Source: Ascidia mentula (Eukaryota; Chordata; Ascidiacea; Phlebobranchia; Ascidiidae). Taken from it: a stretch of 64,000 bases of DNA. The notes under the pieces were generated by a model. That model made no database searches. It had not been told where the DNA came from and saw only the letters and a list, made by a program, of their open reading frames with translations. Location of the stretch: contig OX387201.1 of the NCBI GenBank assembly GCA_947561715.1, forward strand, positions 20,908,001 through 20,972,000, in the 5' to 3' direction. Below are positions 48,898-61,800 of this stretch, piece after piece. A program made the translations under genes and the position numbers. Position 1 is the stretch's first letter; each line of letters begins with the position of its first letter.

Positions 48898-49384
48898 AGA
48901 AACTTATACGCAGCAAAATGATGTAATATATAATATGCCCTGACGTGGCGTGATAACTTATCATATACCGTTATCATGTTTATACTTACTGGCACGTTTA
49001 TGTAGGCATAACTTTAAACTGAAACTTTTAATGTTTTGTGGTAGGTCATTCCACACTGTAACGCAAGAATATTGCAATGTCCGTTGGGCGCGTTTGGTCC
49101 GGACACGGGGTAAGAAGAGGTTATTTGCTGTGCAATGTCTTGTGCCGTGGCCATGTACCTCAATTGCAAGAGCAAAGTAATTGTCAAATACTTCCGGTAG
49201 GCGTTCATTTTTGAAAAGGTAAACAAATTTTGCAAGAAAAAGTAAACATTTTACAGAAACTTATACGCAGCAAAATGATGTAACCCATAGTATATCCTGG
49301 CGTTGAAATGGTGATAACTTATCATATACCGTTATCATGTTAATACATAGGCTACTGGCACGTTTATGTAGGCATAACTTTTTT
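48898..49384 (-). mobile_element. Pair of 5'-truncated LINE tails, second copy
   Basis: The longer tail (48898-49254, with the VWNDLPQNIKSF signature on the minus strand) and the shorter one (49255-49384) keep the head-to-tail order of 29689-30175. They were copied with the block. Confidence 0.78.
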
Positions 49385-49402
49385 GCTTCAACGTACTGAA
49401 CA

Positions 49403-50325
49403 ATGTTTGGCGATCTTGATGATGACGTAGATCAAGTATGGAATGAGTGGATCGCAAAATACAGTACGTTTATTCCTGGTTTCCACCAAATTGCTTTAAT
49501 AGGTTTCATTCTTAATTTACATCGATTTAACATTTACAGTTATGTTGCAGTTATTTCGATGGTTTGCAGATAAACAATATTTAAACGAGGACGAACTTCG
49601 TGAAAGAAAAAGTATTTGGGAAAGAAGTTTAGCTGAAGTGAAAGAAGACAATGAAGATTTCAAGACTGGAAAGTTCACATACAGGATTTCACTGACACAG
49701 TTCAGCGATCGGGTAAAAAACAACACATGTCCAAATCAACGCAGTAATGTTTCATACAATGGTGGCTGACACAGCTAGACTGCAATACCTGGGCTGCGAA
49801 ACCTGTTAACCTAATGATTTCCAACTAAGTTTTGAGTAAACGTTTGTTTAAATACATTTCAACACAGAAAAACGATGAACTCCCATGGATGAACGATCGG
49901 AATGTGGCAGAATGTTACAGACCACCCTTGTTATTCGGAGCATCGAATCTGGGTGAAGAATGTCAAGAAACTGACCCAGATGTTGACATTGAGGAACTTA
50001 ACCCTAAAAGTATTGACTGGAGGGTCAAGGGTTGTGTAACACCCGTGCAAGACCAAGGAACTGAGTTACCCGCTTGCTGGATATTCAGTGCAGTAAGCGT
50101 TCGTTACAAATGCCTAACTAGTATAGCTACTGTGATTTGAATATGCAGGTAGCAGCCGTTGAATCCCATCACAAGATAAACAACGGAGAATTGGTCAAAC
50201 TTTCTGAACACCAATTAGTTGATTGTGACGAAAAGGGTGGAGGAACAGGAGATCTGGAATGGGCGTTTGATTACATTCGAAGGAATGGACTCGTTTTTTA
50301 ACATGAATATCCGTTCATTGGCAAG
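49403..50325 (+). pseudogene. Cathepsin-like protease fragment, copy B
   Basis: Exons 49403-49463, 49570-49712, 49868-50092 and 50149 onward repeat copy A: I29 propeptide, SIDWRVKGCVTPVQ, the altered ELPACWIFSA active-site segment, and the TAA before HEYPFIGK. The His/Asn half is missing here too. Confidence 0.8.
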
Positions 50326-50908
50326 GTTGATTTAACGAAAATCCATTTTTAATGTTAAACAACAATTGGATCTTTAGTGTGCTTTTTACCTCATAACATA
50401 CTTCCCATAGACGTCCATTACTAAAGTACCTTGTAGATTGCCAGAGTTATAACGTAACCACCACTAAAGTACTGGTTTCTGCAAATGAGAGTTTAATTGG
50501 ATCCTCCGGGTACTAGCTAGTTTCGAGAAACCAAACATAAAAATCAGCAAACATTTCCGCTCGCGCAACGCTTTTTAGATAGAACAATAATAATCTAAAT
50601 TTACGACAAGGTCTTCAGCATTTATATTCGACAACTTAACATAATACATCATGATTTGGCGAAAATATGTGTACGACAATTAGTGCTGTTACATTGGACA
50701 TTTTTCCTTGTTGCTATAGTCTTTAAACTTCTTACAAATAATTTAAAATTACTCAAATTTCCAATATTTGCTCAGTTGGGGAGTTGGTGAAAATGATTCA
50801 GGTTTCAAGACCGAGACAACAATTGTTTTGTTTCTGGACAAGCAATTTATCCTGTTCGCGTGGGTTGCTACTCACCATCAGAGGAAAGCCAGACCACAGT
50901 TAAATAAT

Positions 50909-51514
50909 GTCAATGAATTCAGAAGACTAAAAACGTAGCGGACTCTTATATAAAATAGTTATTTTGACTAAAATAGTAAAATAGTTGTGTCCGATTAGTC
51001 CGACCACACTTTGTGAAATGCTTGTTACGTAACTACGTAACCTAGCAACCAAAATAACAAAAACCTTGGTTACACACAAAAAAATAAATAATAGATATAG
51101 TTTCCCTTGGCATATTGTTTACACGTAATATTGTTGTCATTTAATTTTCTGGTCATTGTTTGTTGGTCGTTTCCATGGCGCCAGTTTTCCTGTGTAAAGT
51201 TTAACCCGGTTTTCCAGTATCTGAATGTCTTCTGTTAAATGCTTGCTGTGAACAATACTTTTTTCAGAACCCCTACACCGTCACGCCTCTCTCTAGTATA
51301 TAAAGTGTGCTTTTATCAGTCTCAGCCTTTACTACTTAACCTAATAGTCTCCGCTTTGTGTGTTAACTCTGTATGCTTACATACCGATAGTGTAGTTGTT
51401 AATGCGTGTGTCTAATTCTTTGACTAACTTTGTATCAATGTAGTTTTAATGAAGTAATAAAGATGTATTTAGTGTAATTCTCTGTGTTACATCTTGTTTG
51501 CCAGTAATTGCCGA
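50909..51514 (+). repeat. LTR-like block (possible solo LTR fossil), copy 3
   Basis: TATATAAA lies at 51297-51304 with AATAAA about 155 bp downstream. Closer to copy 2 than to copy 1 (it shares GTCCGATTAG and GTTAACTCTG). It heads the third 3.4-kb array. Confidence 0.4.
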
Positions 51515-51815
51515 TTTCTATGAATGCGCATTTTTCTTTGCACTAATGTGTGTTGCAATATCATACGGTCTGTGACGCAATAATAAGAGACCAAGTTTTA
51601 AGTGACAACGCAACGTGGTTTTGTCCTTTTTGTGTCCGACAACTGTGCAGCACAGTGCTACGTCATTTTCATTCTTGCAAAAGGTTTTTGTGTTGCGAGC
51701 GGACATTTTCTGGTGAGTCTATTTGTACATATGTGTGAAACTACTCAAGAATCAAGTAACCGAGATGTGTAAATTGTAATTTTGGCTAATTTAACTGCGA
51801 TGACTTAGAAGTCAC

Positions 51816-54800
51816 AGTATAGTGAACAGTATAGCTGCCCTTGTTAATGTGATTAAGTTTACGCACGGTGTTGACGCTGTCTTTGTACTCACAGTGTCTC
51901 TCTTGCATTTGTACACACGTGAAGCGTGCGGTATTCAATCTTCTGTCGCCCAAAGTTATCGGTAAGCATTGTGTGTGTTACGTCATAGAGGCGCATTGTA
52001 GTTTATGTTGCCTGTTTCGTTTAGGTGTGATACAGTAACTGCTTGGACCGTCTTTGTGGTCCAGAGTTTCCCGGTTCCCAAATAGTTGGTGAGCCTTATG
52101 CTGTAATTATCTACGTGAAGTGTATTTGTTTGACACATTGCCTTCTGTGTAGAAACCGTGTTCTAAGGGTCCACGTGTCCTATACGTGTCTTTCGTCTCC
52201 TCCCGACGTCTGTACCGTCCATACTTCGAATACATTCCATCTTGCGTACGAGTGCGTACTGCACATTCGATAACAAACATAACATCAACTGAGTGAGCGA
52301 GTTTGAGGCCCATTAAAACTGCGGGAATTCCGCCTCGTGTGACGTCCCGCGCCAAGAACCGGGGCGCGTTCAACGGACGTTACACTCTGCATCAGGTTTT
52401 CAATTAAAGTCATGCTAGGGAAGAACATAAGAACTCACGTGCGACTTTATGTCAAATGTACTGAACAAATAGGATTTCACAATTAAATGTTACTCAAGTT
52501 ATATTAGATTAATGTATCGCAAAAATGGGAAACAAATTATAAAAAATAGTAACGATTGAAGAGTGCAATTCATCATAACGTAATTAAATAATTGGGTAAA
52601 CTCAGTTTGATCAAATGTACATAAAAAAAATATCAACAGAACAAAAGGTCATGTTTAATATTCACATCGCAGTAATAAATGCTTAACTGATCGGAACCGG
52701 GGGCACCCTGGGGTTGTGGATTATTGATTTAAGCGTGTGAGAAGTCACAAGGTTTGTGTTAAAAAACTTCAAATTTCAACATTCTGCCCCAGGCTTGCAC
52801 AACCCCAGGGTGAACATTTTCGAGGTGCGAGTCAGACAAAATGACGTAAGAATCTGCATTTTGTCTCGCGCCTCGAAATTTTTTTGCTGCATTCGGGCAA
52901 CTTTGAAACGTAAATTCCAATGCGAACCGTTTGTGGCCTTGTAATTATCATGCTTTTTGTCTTTAGTTAAAATTGAAGAAAGATAATTGTTCATGCCTCA
53001 GCGGTTTGGTCTTTCGACAATATCTACGAAGGAATATCAACCGTGAAGTTGTCATAAAATACCTTTGGTTATTCAGCCACAATTTACACTTCCGTCAGGA
53101 TTTTTATATTATTTGTGGTACAATCTATCCGCGGTGGAGTTAGCTTGGACGTGAGCCACAAGCAAAACGTTGCGCGTCATCTTCTCCATTGTAGTGAATG
53201 CAGATATCATAGAAAATTTAATACAAGAGTTACAACTCTGTGATGTTTGATCCCGAAATAAAAGTGAGAACATGCATACGATGAACAAATTCTCCTTAGT
53301 TTGTGATCAACGTTGTAATTATCTATATATAGCGTCCTGAAACCCGGTAGAAATAAACATTGCTGGGCTTGCACGCACGTTCAATCTCCTTGCCGTGTTT
53401 ACTGCAAACTGCTGGTAATTAACATTACTTGCACGCACGTTCAATCTCCTTACCGTGTTTACTGCAAACTGCTAGTAATTAACATTACTTGCACGCACGT
53501 TCAATCTCCTTACCGTGTTTACTGCAAACTTGTGATTGCAGTATTATAATGACGTTATGCAGTACCTGGTACAAGGCTTATCTCAGGTTGTTTGGTGGGA
53601 GACGAGATTAGAAGATGAAGTAAGCGCTTGGCGCTGCGTGTCGCGTAGTAGCGTTTGCCGCAAAAACTTGAAATTCACAATTGCAAACGCGTTCTTGAAA
53701 AAACCTATTGATAAAATTCGGGATGGTTGAACCCAGAATAATAGTTGAATGTGTCTGATATTCTGAATGTAAACGAAGAATAGGAAACATTGCAAACGAA
53801 TGTCGTTTTGCGAAAACATTTCAACCACATGTCTGTAAAAAATGTGTAACTTTAATAATGACAAATTTATTGCAAAAATAACCTTGATACAAAGAATTCT
53901 GTTTAATCTTACCCTCCTGGTATTAAATGCTTAACTCAAGGTATTGACCTGAATGTGGAGTTGTTCTGTCATTAAAATTACCTGTTTGTGTTACTTTTGT
54001 TGGTTGTGCTGCAAGCGACGATTTAGAATAAAATTGCTCTTGCAAGTAAAACGTTTGCGCATCACCTCTGTTGCGATGTCTGCTCATATCATAGAAAGCA
54101 TGAAACATTAAATATTCTGTGCATGGATGCGCGTTGAAATCACCTCATGTTTATTCACATATTCATGATGTCATGCAGTTCCTGGTACAAGATTAGTGCT
54201 TGGCGGTGCGTGTCCCGACTGCTGAAAGTAGCAACAACTTCACCTCATGTGGTTGGGAAGTTACCTGCTGCGTGTTTAGTGGTAATGCAGTTTTTCTATA
54301 AAGCCGGGAGTCTTGCAGCTGTTTGTCCGCATTCAGTTGCCTGGGACAGGAAGGTGTCGAGGGACAGGTAAAGAAAAGTGTTAAGAAATAATACGAGATC
54401 TAACTAACTTGGATGCAAATTACTTGGGTCGTATTACAAGAAATTGTCGATTAACATTGGTAGCTCACCTTGGCATCAGTTTCCTAACATTTAACATTTA
54501 TCTATGAAGTTAGTCGTAACTGCTTGAGGTAACAACGTTGCTTATCCTCGACAACACGAAGTGTGTACGTCTAAAGTACAACAGGTTATCTTACATTAGA
54601 GATAATACAAGCCAGAGAATATGTGAAAAATGAATGCAGGAACCGACCTGTGCAGGTCGCGGTGACCGGTGGATCTGTCTTTACAAATCAATATATTATA
54701 TTCCTGTGACAATGAGTGAAGCACGATCACCGCTTGTGTGTAATTTTTATTTTTTCTCATAAATAATAATTTCGCCTGTTGGCATCCTCAGTTTCTGTCT

Positions 54801-57800
54801 TATTCAAATTGAAATGTTTCCACTCCTTTTGGAGTCTCAGGAATATAACAGAGATAATGCAAGTTCACAATTGTTAATGCGAATACAAAACAAAGACGTG
54901 AGCAGAAGAATGTGATAAAAATAATGTAGTGTTGATATTAGTCACAAGAGTAAGTTTTGTAGCTGTTTCAAAACAGGTTTGTGTGTAGTTCGATGGAACG
55001 GTTAATGAAACACTTCTTTTCTAAAATAGGTCATGCTTTACCATTGCATCGACATTTTCACATGATTGTTTATATCGTTGTCATAGCACCGAAAGCGTGG
55101 GTGTGGCGCACCTAGTGGCCATAATTGAAAGTTAATTATTACGAAGTTTTACAATTGGTTTCCATTCTTTGTAACTTCATATGTGGAATTTATTGCAACA
55201 AGTTGATTTTTAAGATTCTCCCATCAGTCTTAGAAGTCAGTTCGCTGAACAGTATAGCTGCCCTTGTAAATGTGATTAAGTTTACACACGGTGTTGACGC
55301 TGTCTTTGTACTCACAGTGTCTCTCTTGCATTTGTACACACGTGAAGCGTGTGGTATTTAATCTTCTTTCGCCCGAAGTTATCGGTAAGCATTGTGTGTG
55401 TTACGTCATAGTGGCGCATTGTAGTTTATGTTGCCTGTTTCGTTTAGGTGTGCGACAGTAACTGCTTGGACCGTCTTTGTGGTCCAGAGTTTCCCGGTTC
55501 CCAAATAGTTGGTGAGCGTTATGCTGTAATTATCTACGTGAAGTGTATTTGTTTGACACATTGCCTTCTGTGTAGAAACCGTGTTCTAAGGGTCCACGTG
55601 TCCTATACGTGTCTTTCGTCTCCTCCCGACGTCTGTACCGTCTATACTTCGAATACATTCCATCTTGCGTACGAGTGCGTACTGCACATTCGATAACAAA
55701 CATAACATCAACTGAGTGAGCGAGTTTGAGGCCCATTAAAACTGCGGGAATTCCGCCTCGTGTGACGTTCCGCGCCAAGAACCGGGGCGCGTTCAACGGA
55801 CGTTACACTCTGCATCAGGTTTTCAATTAAAGTCATGCTAGGGAAGAACATAAGAACTCACGTGCGACTTTATGTCAAATGTACTGAACAAATAGGATTT
55901 CCCAATTAAATGTTACTCAAGTTATATTAGATTTATGTATCGCAGAAATGGGAAACAAATTATAAAAAATAGTAACGATTGAAGAATGCAATTCATCATG
56001 ACGTAATTAAATAATTGGGTAAACTCAGTTTGATCAAATGTACACAAAACAAATATCAACACAACAAAAGGTCATGTTTAATATTTACATCGCAGTAATA
56101 AATGCTTAACTGATCGGAACCGGGGGCACCCTGGGGTTGTGGATTATTGATTTAAGCGTGTGACAAGTCACAAGGTTTGTGTTAAAAAAACTTCAAATTT
56201 CAACATTCTGCCCCAGGCTTGCACAACCCCAGGGTGCTCATTTTCGTGGCGCGAGTCAGACAAAATGACGTAAGAATCTGCATTTTGTCTCGCGCCTCGA
56301 AATTTTTTTGCTGCATTCGGGCAACTTTGAAACGTAAATTCCAATGCGAACCGTTTGTGGCCTTGTAATTATCATGCTTTTTGTCTTTAGTTAAAATTGA
56401 AGAAAGATAATTGTTCATGCCTCAGCGGTTTGGTCTTTCGACAATTTCTACGAAGGAATGTCAACCGTGAAGTTGTCATAAAATACCTTGGTTATTCAGC
56501 CACAATTTACACTTCCGTCAGGATTTTTATATTATTTGTGGTACAATCTATCCGCGGTGGAGTTAGCATGGACGTGAGCCACAAGCAAAACGTTGCGCGT
56601 CATCTTCTCCACTGTGGTGTATGCAGATATCATAGACAATTTAAAACGTGAGTTACATCTCTGTGATGTTTGATCCCGTAATAAAAGTGAGAACATGCAT
56701 ACGATGAACAAATTCTCCTTAGTTTGTGATCAACGTTGTAATTATCTATATATAGCGTCCTGAAACCCGGTAGAAAAAAACATTGCTGGGCTTGCACGCA
56801 CGTTCAATCTCCTTACCGTGTTTACTGCAAACTGCTAGTAATTAACATTACTTGCACGCACGTTCAATCTCCTCACCGTGTTTACTGCAAACTGCTAGTA
56901 ATTAACATTACTTGCACGCACGTTCAATCTCCTTACCGTGTTTACTGCAAACTTGTGTTCGCAGTATTATAATGACGTTATGCAGTACCTGGTACAAGGC
57001 TAATCTCAGGTTGTTTGGTGGGAGACGAGATTAGAAGATGAAGTAAGCGCTTGGCGCTGCGTGTCGCGTAGTAGCGTTTGCCGCAAAAACTTGAAATTCA
57101 CAATTGCAAACGCGTTCTTGAAAAAACCTATTGATAAAATTCGGGATGGTTGAACCCAGAATAATAGTTGAATGTGTTTGATATTCTGAATGCAAACGAA
57201 GAACAGGAAACAATGCAAACGAATGTCGTTTTGCGAACACTTTTCAACCACATGTCTGTAAAAAATGTGTAACTTTAATAATGACAAATTTATTGCAAAA
57301 ATAACCTTGATACAAAGAATTCTGTTTAATCTTACCCTCCTGGTATTAAATGCTTAACTCAAGGTATTGACCTGAATGTGGAGTTGTTCTGTCATTAAAA
57401 ATTACCTGTCTGTGTTACTTTTGTTGGTTGTGCTGCAAGAGACGATTTAAAATAAAATTTCTCTTGCAAGTAAAACGTTTGCGCATCACCTCTGTTGCGA
57501 TGTCTGCTCATATCATAGAAAACATGAAACATTAAATATTCTGTGCATGGATGCGCGTTGAAATCACCTCATGTTTATTCACATATTCATGATGCCATGC
57601 AGTACCTGGTACAAGATTAGTGCTTGGCGGTGCGTGTCCCGACTGCTGAAAGTAGCAACAACATCACCTCATGTGGTTGGGAAGTTACCTGCTGCGTGTT
57701 TAGTGGTAATGCAGTTTTTCTATAAAGCCGGGAGTCTTGCAGCTGTTTGTCCGCATTCAGTTGCCTGGGACAGGAAGGTGTCGAGGGACAGGTAAAGAAA

Positions 57801-58653
57801 AGTGGTAAGAAATAATACGAGATCTAACTAACTTGGATGCAAATTACTTGGGTCGTATTACAAGAAATTGTCGATTAACATTGGTTGCTCACCTTGGCAT
57901 CAGTTTCCTAACATTTAACATTTATCTATGAAGTTAGTCGTAACTGCTTGAGGTAACAACGTTGCTTATCCTCGACAACACGAAGTGTGTACGTCTAAAG
58001 TACAACAGGTTATCTTACATTAGAGATAATACAAGCCAGAGAATATGTGAAAAATGAATGCAGGAACCAACCTGTGCAGGTCGCGGTGACCGGTGGATCT
58101 GTCTTCACAAATCAATATATTATATTCCTGTGACAATGAGTGAAGCACGATCACCGCTTGTGTGTAATTTTTATTTTTTCTCATAAATAATAATTTCGCC
58201 TGTTGGCATCCTCAGTTTCTGTCTTATTCAAATTGAAATGTTTCCACTCCTTTTGGAGTCTCAGGAATATAACAGAGATAATGCAAGTTCACAATTGTTA
58301 ATGCGAATACAAAACAAAGACGTGAGCAGAAGAATGTGATAAAAATAATGTGGTGTTGATATTAGTCACAAGAGTAAGTTTTGTAGCTGTTTCAAAACAT
58401 GTTTGTGTATAGTTCGATGAAACGGTTAATGAAACACTTCTTTTCTAAAATAGGTCATGCTTTACCATTGCATCGACATTTTCACATGATTGTTTATATC
58501 GTTGTCATAGCACCGAAAGCGTGGGTGTGGCGCACCTAGTGGCCATAATTGAAGGTTAATTATTACGAAGTTTTACAATTGGTTTACATTCTTTGTAACT
58601 TCATATGTGGAATTTATTGCAACAAGTTGATTTTTATGATTCTCCTATCAGTC
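51816..58653. repeat. Tandem array of 3.4-kb units, two copies
   Basis: Units start near 51816 and 55231. The first is nearly identical to the unit at 32607, the second closer to units 2 and 3 of the first array (it shares CGTGGCGCGAG and GGTGTATGCAGATATC). Three-fold 60-bp repeats lie at about 53368-53530 and 56790-56953. It has one unit fewer than the first array, so copy number varies between periods. Confidence 0.92.
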
Positions 58654-58888
58654 ATTTTGTCGAAGTTGAGTTGTTTTATGTTCAGAATAAGTTTCTGAGT
58701 AAAGGTGAAAATATCAATCAAGCCCAACAGCTCAAAGATGTTTAATATCAGACAAATATATTTCGCCTAAAGAGGCATCATCAGTTTCTGTGACTGCAGA
58801 GTGTATAAATCAGAAGCAACGTAACCATTTAAGTTAACACAAGGTTTATAACTTCTATTACAATAACTTCTATTCTCTTCAGTTGTCG

Positions 58889-61800
58889 ATGTTAGGAAAA
58901 ACATTTGAAATGGAAATTATTTTCCTCTTATGTTTGTTTCGGCATGTTGCAGGTTTTGTGCCAGCTGCAGGTATTTATATAAAGACATTATGTTAAAATC
59001 GTTATATGTTATTCACGAATATATATTAAACGCCATACTTGTGTAGATTTGATGGCGTCCAAATGCCGACCATCAGCTTATAGTGGACAGAGAACTATTT
59101 TCAGCATCTTTTCGTTTTGTCCAACGTTTGAGAAAGGTTTATCCACTGGAAATGATGGGGGAATTGCTGCAATACATTTGTCCTCCAGATCACTCGGCAA
59201 CAAGATTTGTTCGGTAAATATGTCCGCTCTGTAGTTCTGCTCAACCAACCTTAACTTTGAGTTGTGGGAGATCTTGTGCTTACGTGAACCAAACTTATTA
59301 CAACAAGTTTATGAATATTCCTGTTCGCAACTGCAATATATAAAAATAATTAGCGTGACGATAAATTCTAACGTTATTTTTGCGGATCGAATATTCTACT
59401 TTAACATTTGTGGCATTTTTTAATTATCTGTATAATTTATTCAGGCGTCAGTGGTTGAATTCTTTTCTGATAATGATAATAAAACAACCTGAAAGCGAAC
59501 CATAGAAATAACTGACTAATGCGTTTAGAGGGCAAATACCGGTATGTGGAACAGGGAAATCCCTATTTTTCATACTAGTTATTTGTATGTTTTGTTATAT
59601 TGTAGGTTTTCGAAGGAAAATTCGGACCCGGTGACATGACAGGAGCCTTGTTAGGAGAGTTTACTGGTGATGGAAGTGCAACAGGAATTGTGAAATCGGA
59701 TACAGGTTTCATGTATTTATATTGTTGGTCGTTGGAAGGCATTCCTTCTGTGACTTTTCCCTTCGTTGCATTCATGGAAGGTAAGAAACGTAAAACCAAA
59801 CAATGTAAGAAACAAGCAGGAAATGTATTTGAATATCATAAATCGATTAAAGTTAAGATGCAACGGCATTCGGCCAACTTTCAGTTTAATTTAATTTCTA
59901 CAAACTCATGCAAGTACGTAAAATACGAAATGTTGTTTAGTTAACAAACAATCTTGTGATTCGGAGTTGAACGTGGACGATCTTCCAACAACTCTTGTTT
60001 TTCCAACTTCGAGCGATGGGAACTTGTTACAATACCTAGCTTGTAATTATACTGTGACAAGCCCAGTGAGATGTAATTTCACAATATCTGCTTCCTCTGT
60101 TAGCCATAGGTTTGAAGGCCCTGACGGACTCTATGTAAGCTGCATTCTGAAAGTTTTCGTGACTGCCATTATAGAGACGTTGTTGTTATCTTTGATATAA
60201 AACAAACTAAGTTCATTTGACCTACTGTACCTTGTTGTTGGATAGATTTTATCCGATGATCCTTCACATACTGGGGTAATTGATGGCGGGGATCAAATAA
60301 TAAAACTTCAAGCCCGAAGAATTAATATTCAAATATTCGTATATGACTCTGACATTCCTCCTCCTTCAATCAGCATCAGCTCAGGTTTGTATTACATCAA
60401 GTTCGAGAATAATGTGAGGCAGAAGTAATGAAGTGGGTTGAACAAGTTGAGCAACCGATCATATAAAGAGACTTAAACACAAACCGATTACATAATTTAA
60501 AAATGCGGACACTGTGTAGTGCACAATGCTTAGTGTGTGTGGATGACGTAGTTATTATGTGTCTGACTTATGGAATTTTCAAACAAATATTTTTCATACA
60601 AGTTTGTGTTTAATTACACCCTGTTCTCACGGGGAAAGTTATGTGTCACCATAAGCACTTTCACTACATGGCTTTGCCTATGATATTACGCACTTCTTGT
60701 GTTTGCAAGATTTTGCTTGACATTTCGATGCAAAGCTAACTCTGTGATGGTCAGCTGCTTTCATTTTTAAAACTTCCAGTAATTAATGTAAACATAATAG
60801 TCAGAAAGATTAACTGAGAATATAAATTGAGACGAAATAAGGTTTATTGACCCAGGAATATTTTTGCACTAAAATCAAAGTAGTTTAAAACAGGAAAAGT
60901 GAAACTAGAATATTATTTTATATTCAGATTGCAAGATGTATAACGAAAAGGAATGCAACTCAAATTCTATCAAGTTAAAGTAAGACTTAAAACTTATAAA
61001 AATTGCTAGAGGAATAAATATTTTTTTCATGAATTTGTTACTTTGAATTCATCCAAACTGAACCAAAACAATGATATAAAATTTCTTTGTTTTAGTTATA
61101 AGTTTTGTTGCTTGCATGAAATTTGTTTTGATAAAACTTCAGTTAATCTAAAATAATAAACAAGTTATGATGAGTAATCACAATCTCATTCAGATGTCGC
61201 TCATCCGAACTTTTCTAACTGATTATAAATATAAACGACATCTTACACATCTATTATTTTCTTGTATTGCTTTTTTATACGTTATAAATTAGCGACGTAT
61301 TTTACAACATCAAGTTCACCAATCTTATGGTTATTTAAACAACTTTTATTCCAGTGTCAGTTCCTATGGGTTAAGAGCATTGGATGCAAGTGGAAAAGAT
61401 ATTTTGTATATTTCAAATCGTCCCATGACAAGTCTTGATTGTCTCCCAGGAAGTTGTAAAGCTGCAGCGAAAGATCCTGTTTTCCAATTTGAACTGGGCG
61501 CGTGTTCTTCAACTCTGGAGGTATTTGTATTTAGTGAAGAAATATTATCCGATGTACATCTGAATTTATTAAATCTGGCAGTAACTGAACTGGTCCACAA
61601 TACAGTTAATAATAACATGGTTATTACATAGAAATGTGGGGTTGTTCAGTAGCAGAAAACAAACTACTGTCGCCCCCCTTAGAGCGACCGAGGGATACGA
61701 CTGCGTCTCGGGCGTCGCACCCAAAGGGCCCGACTGAGTCTCGATGGCAATTCGGCCTCGTAGGCAACTTGCCTACTCTATCTCAAGGTTACTGTTGGAG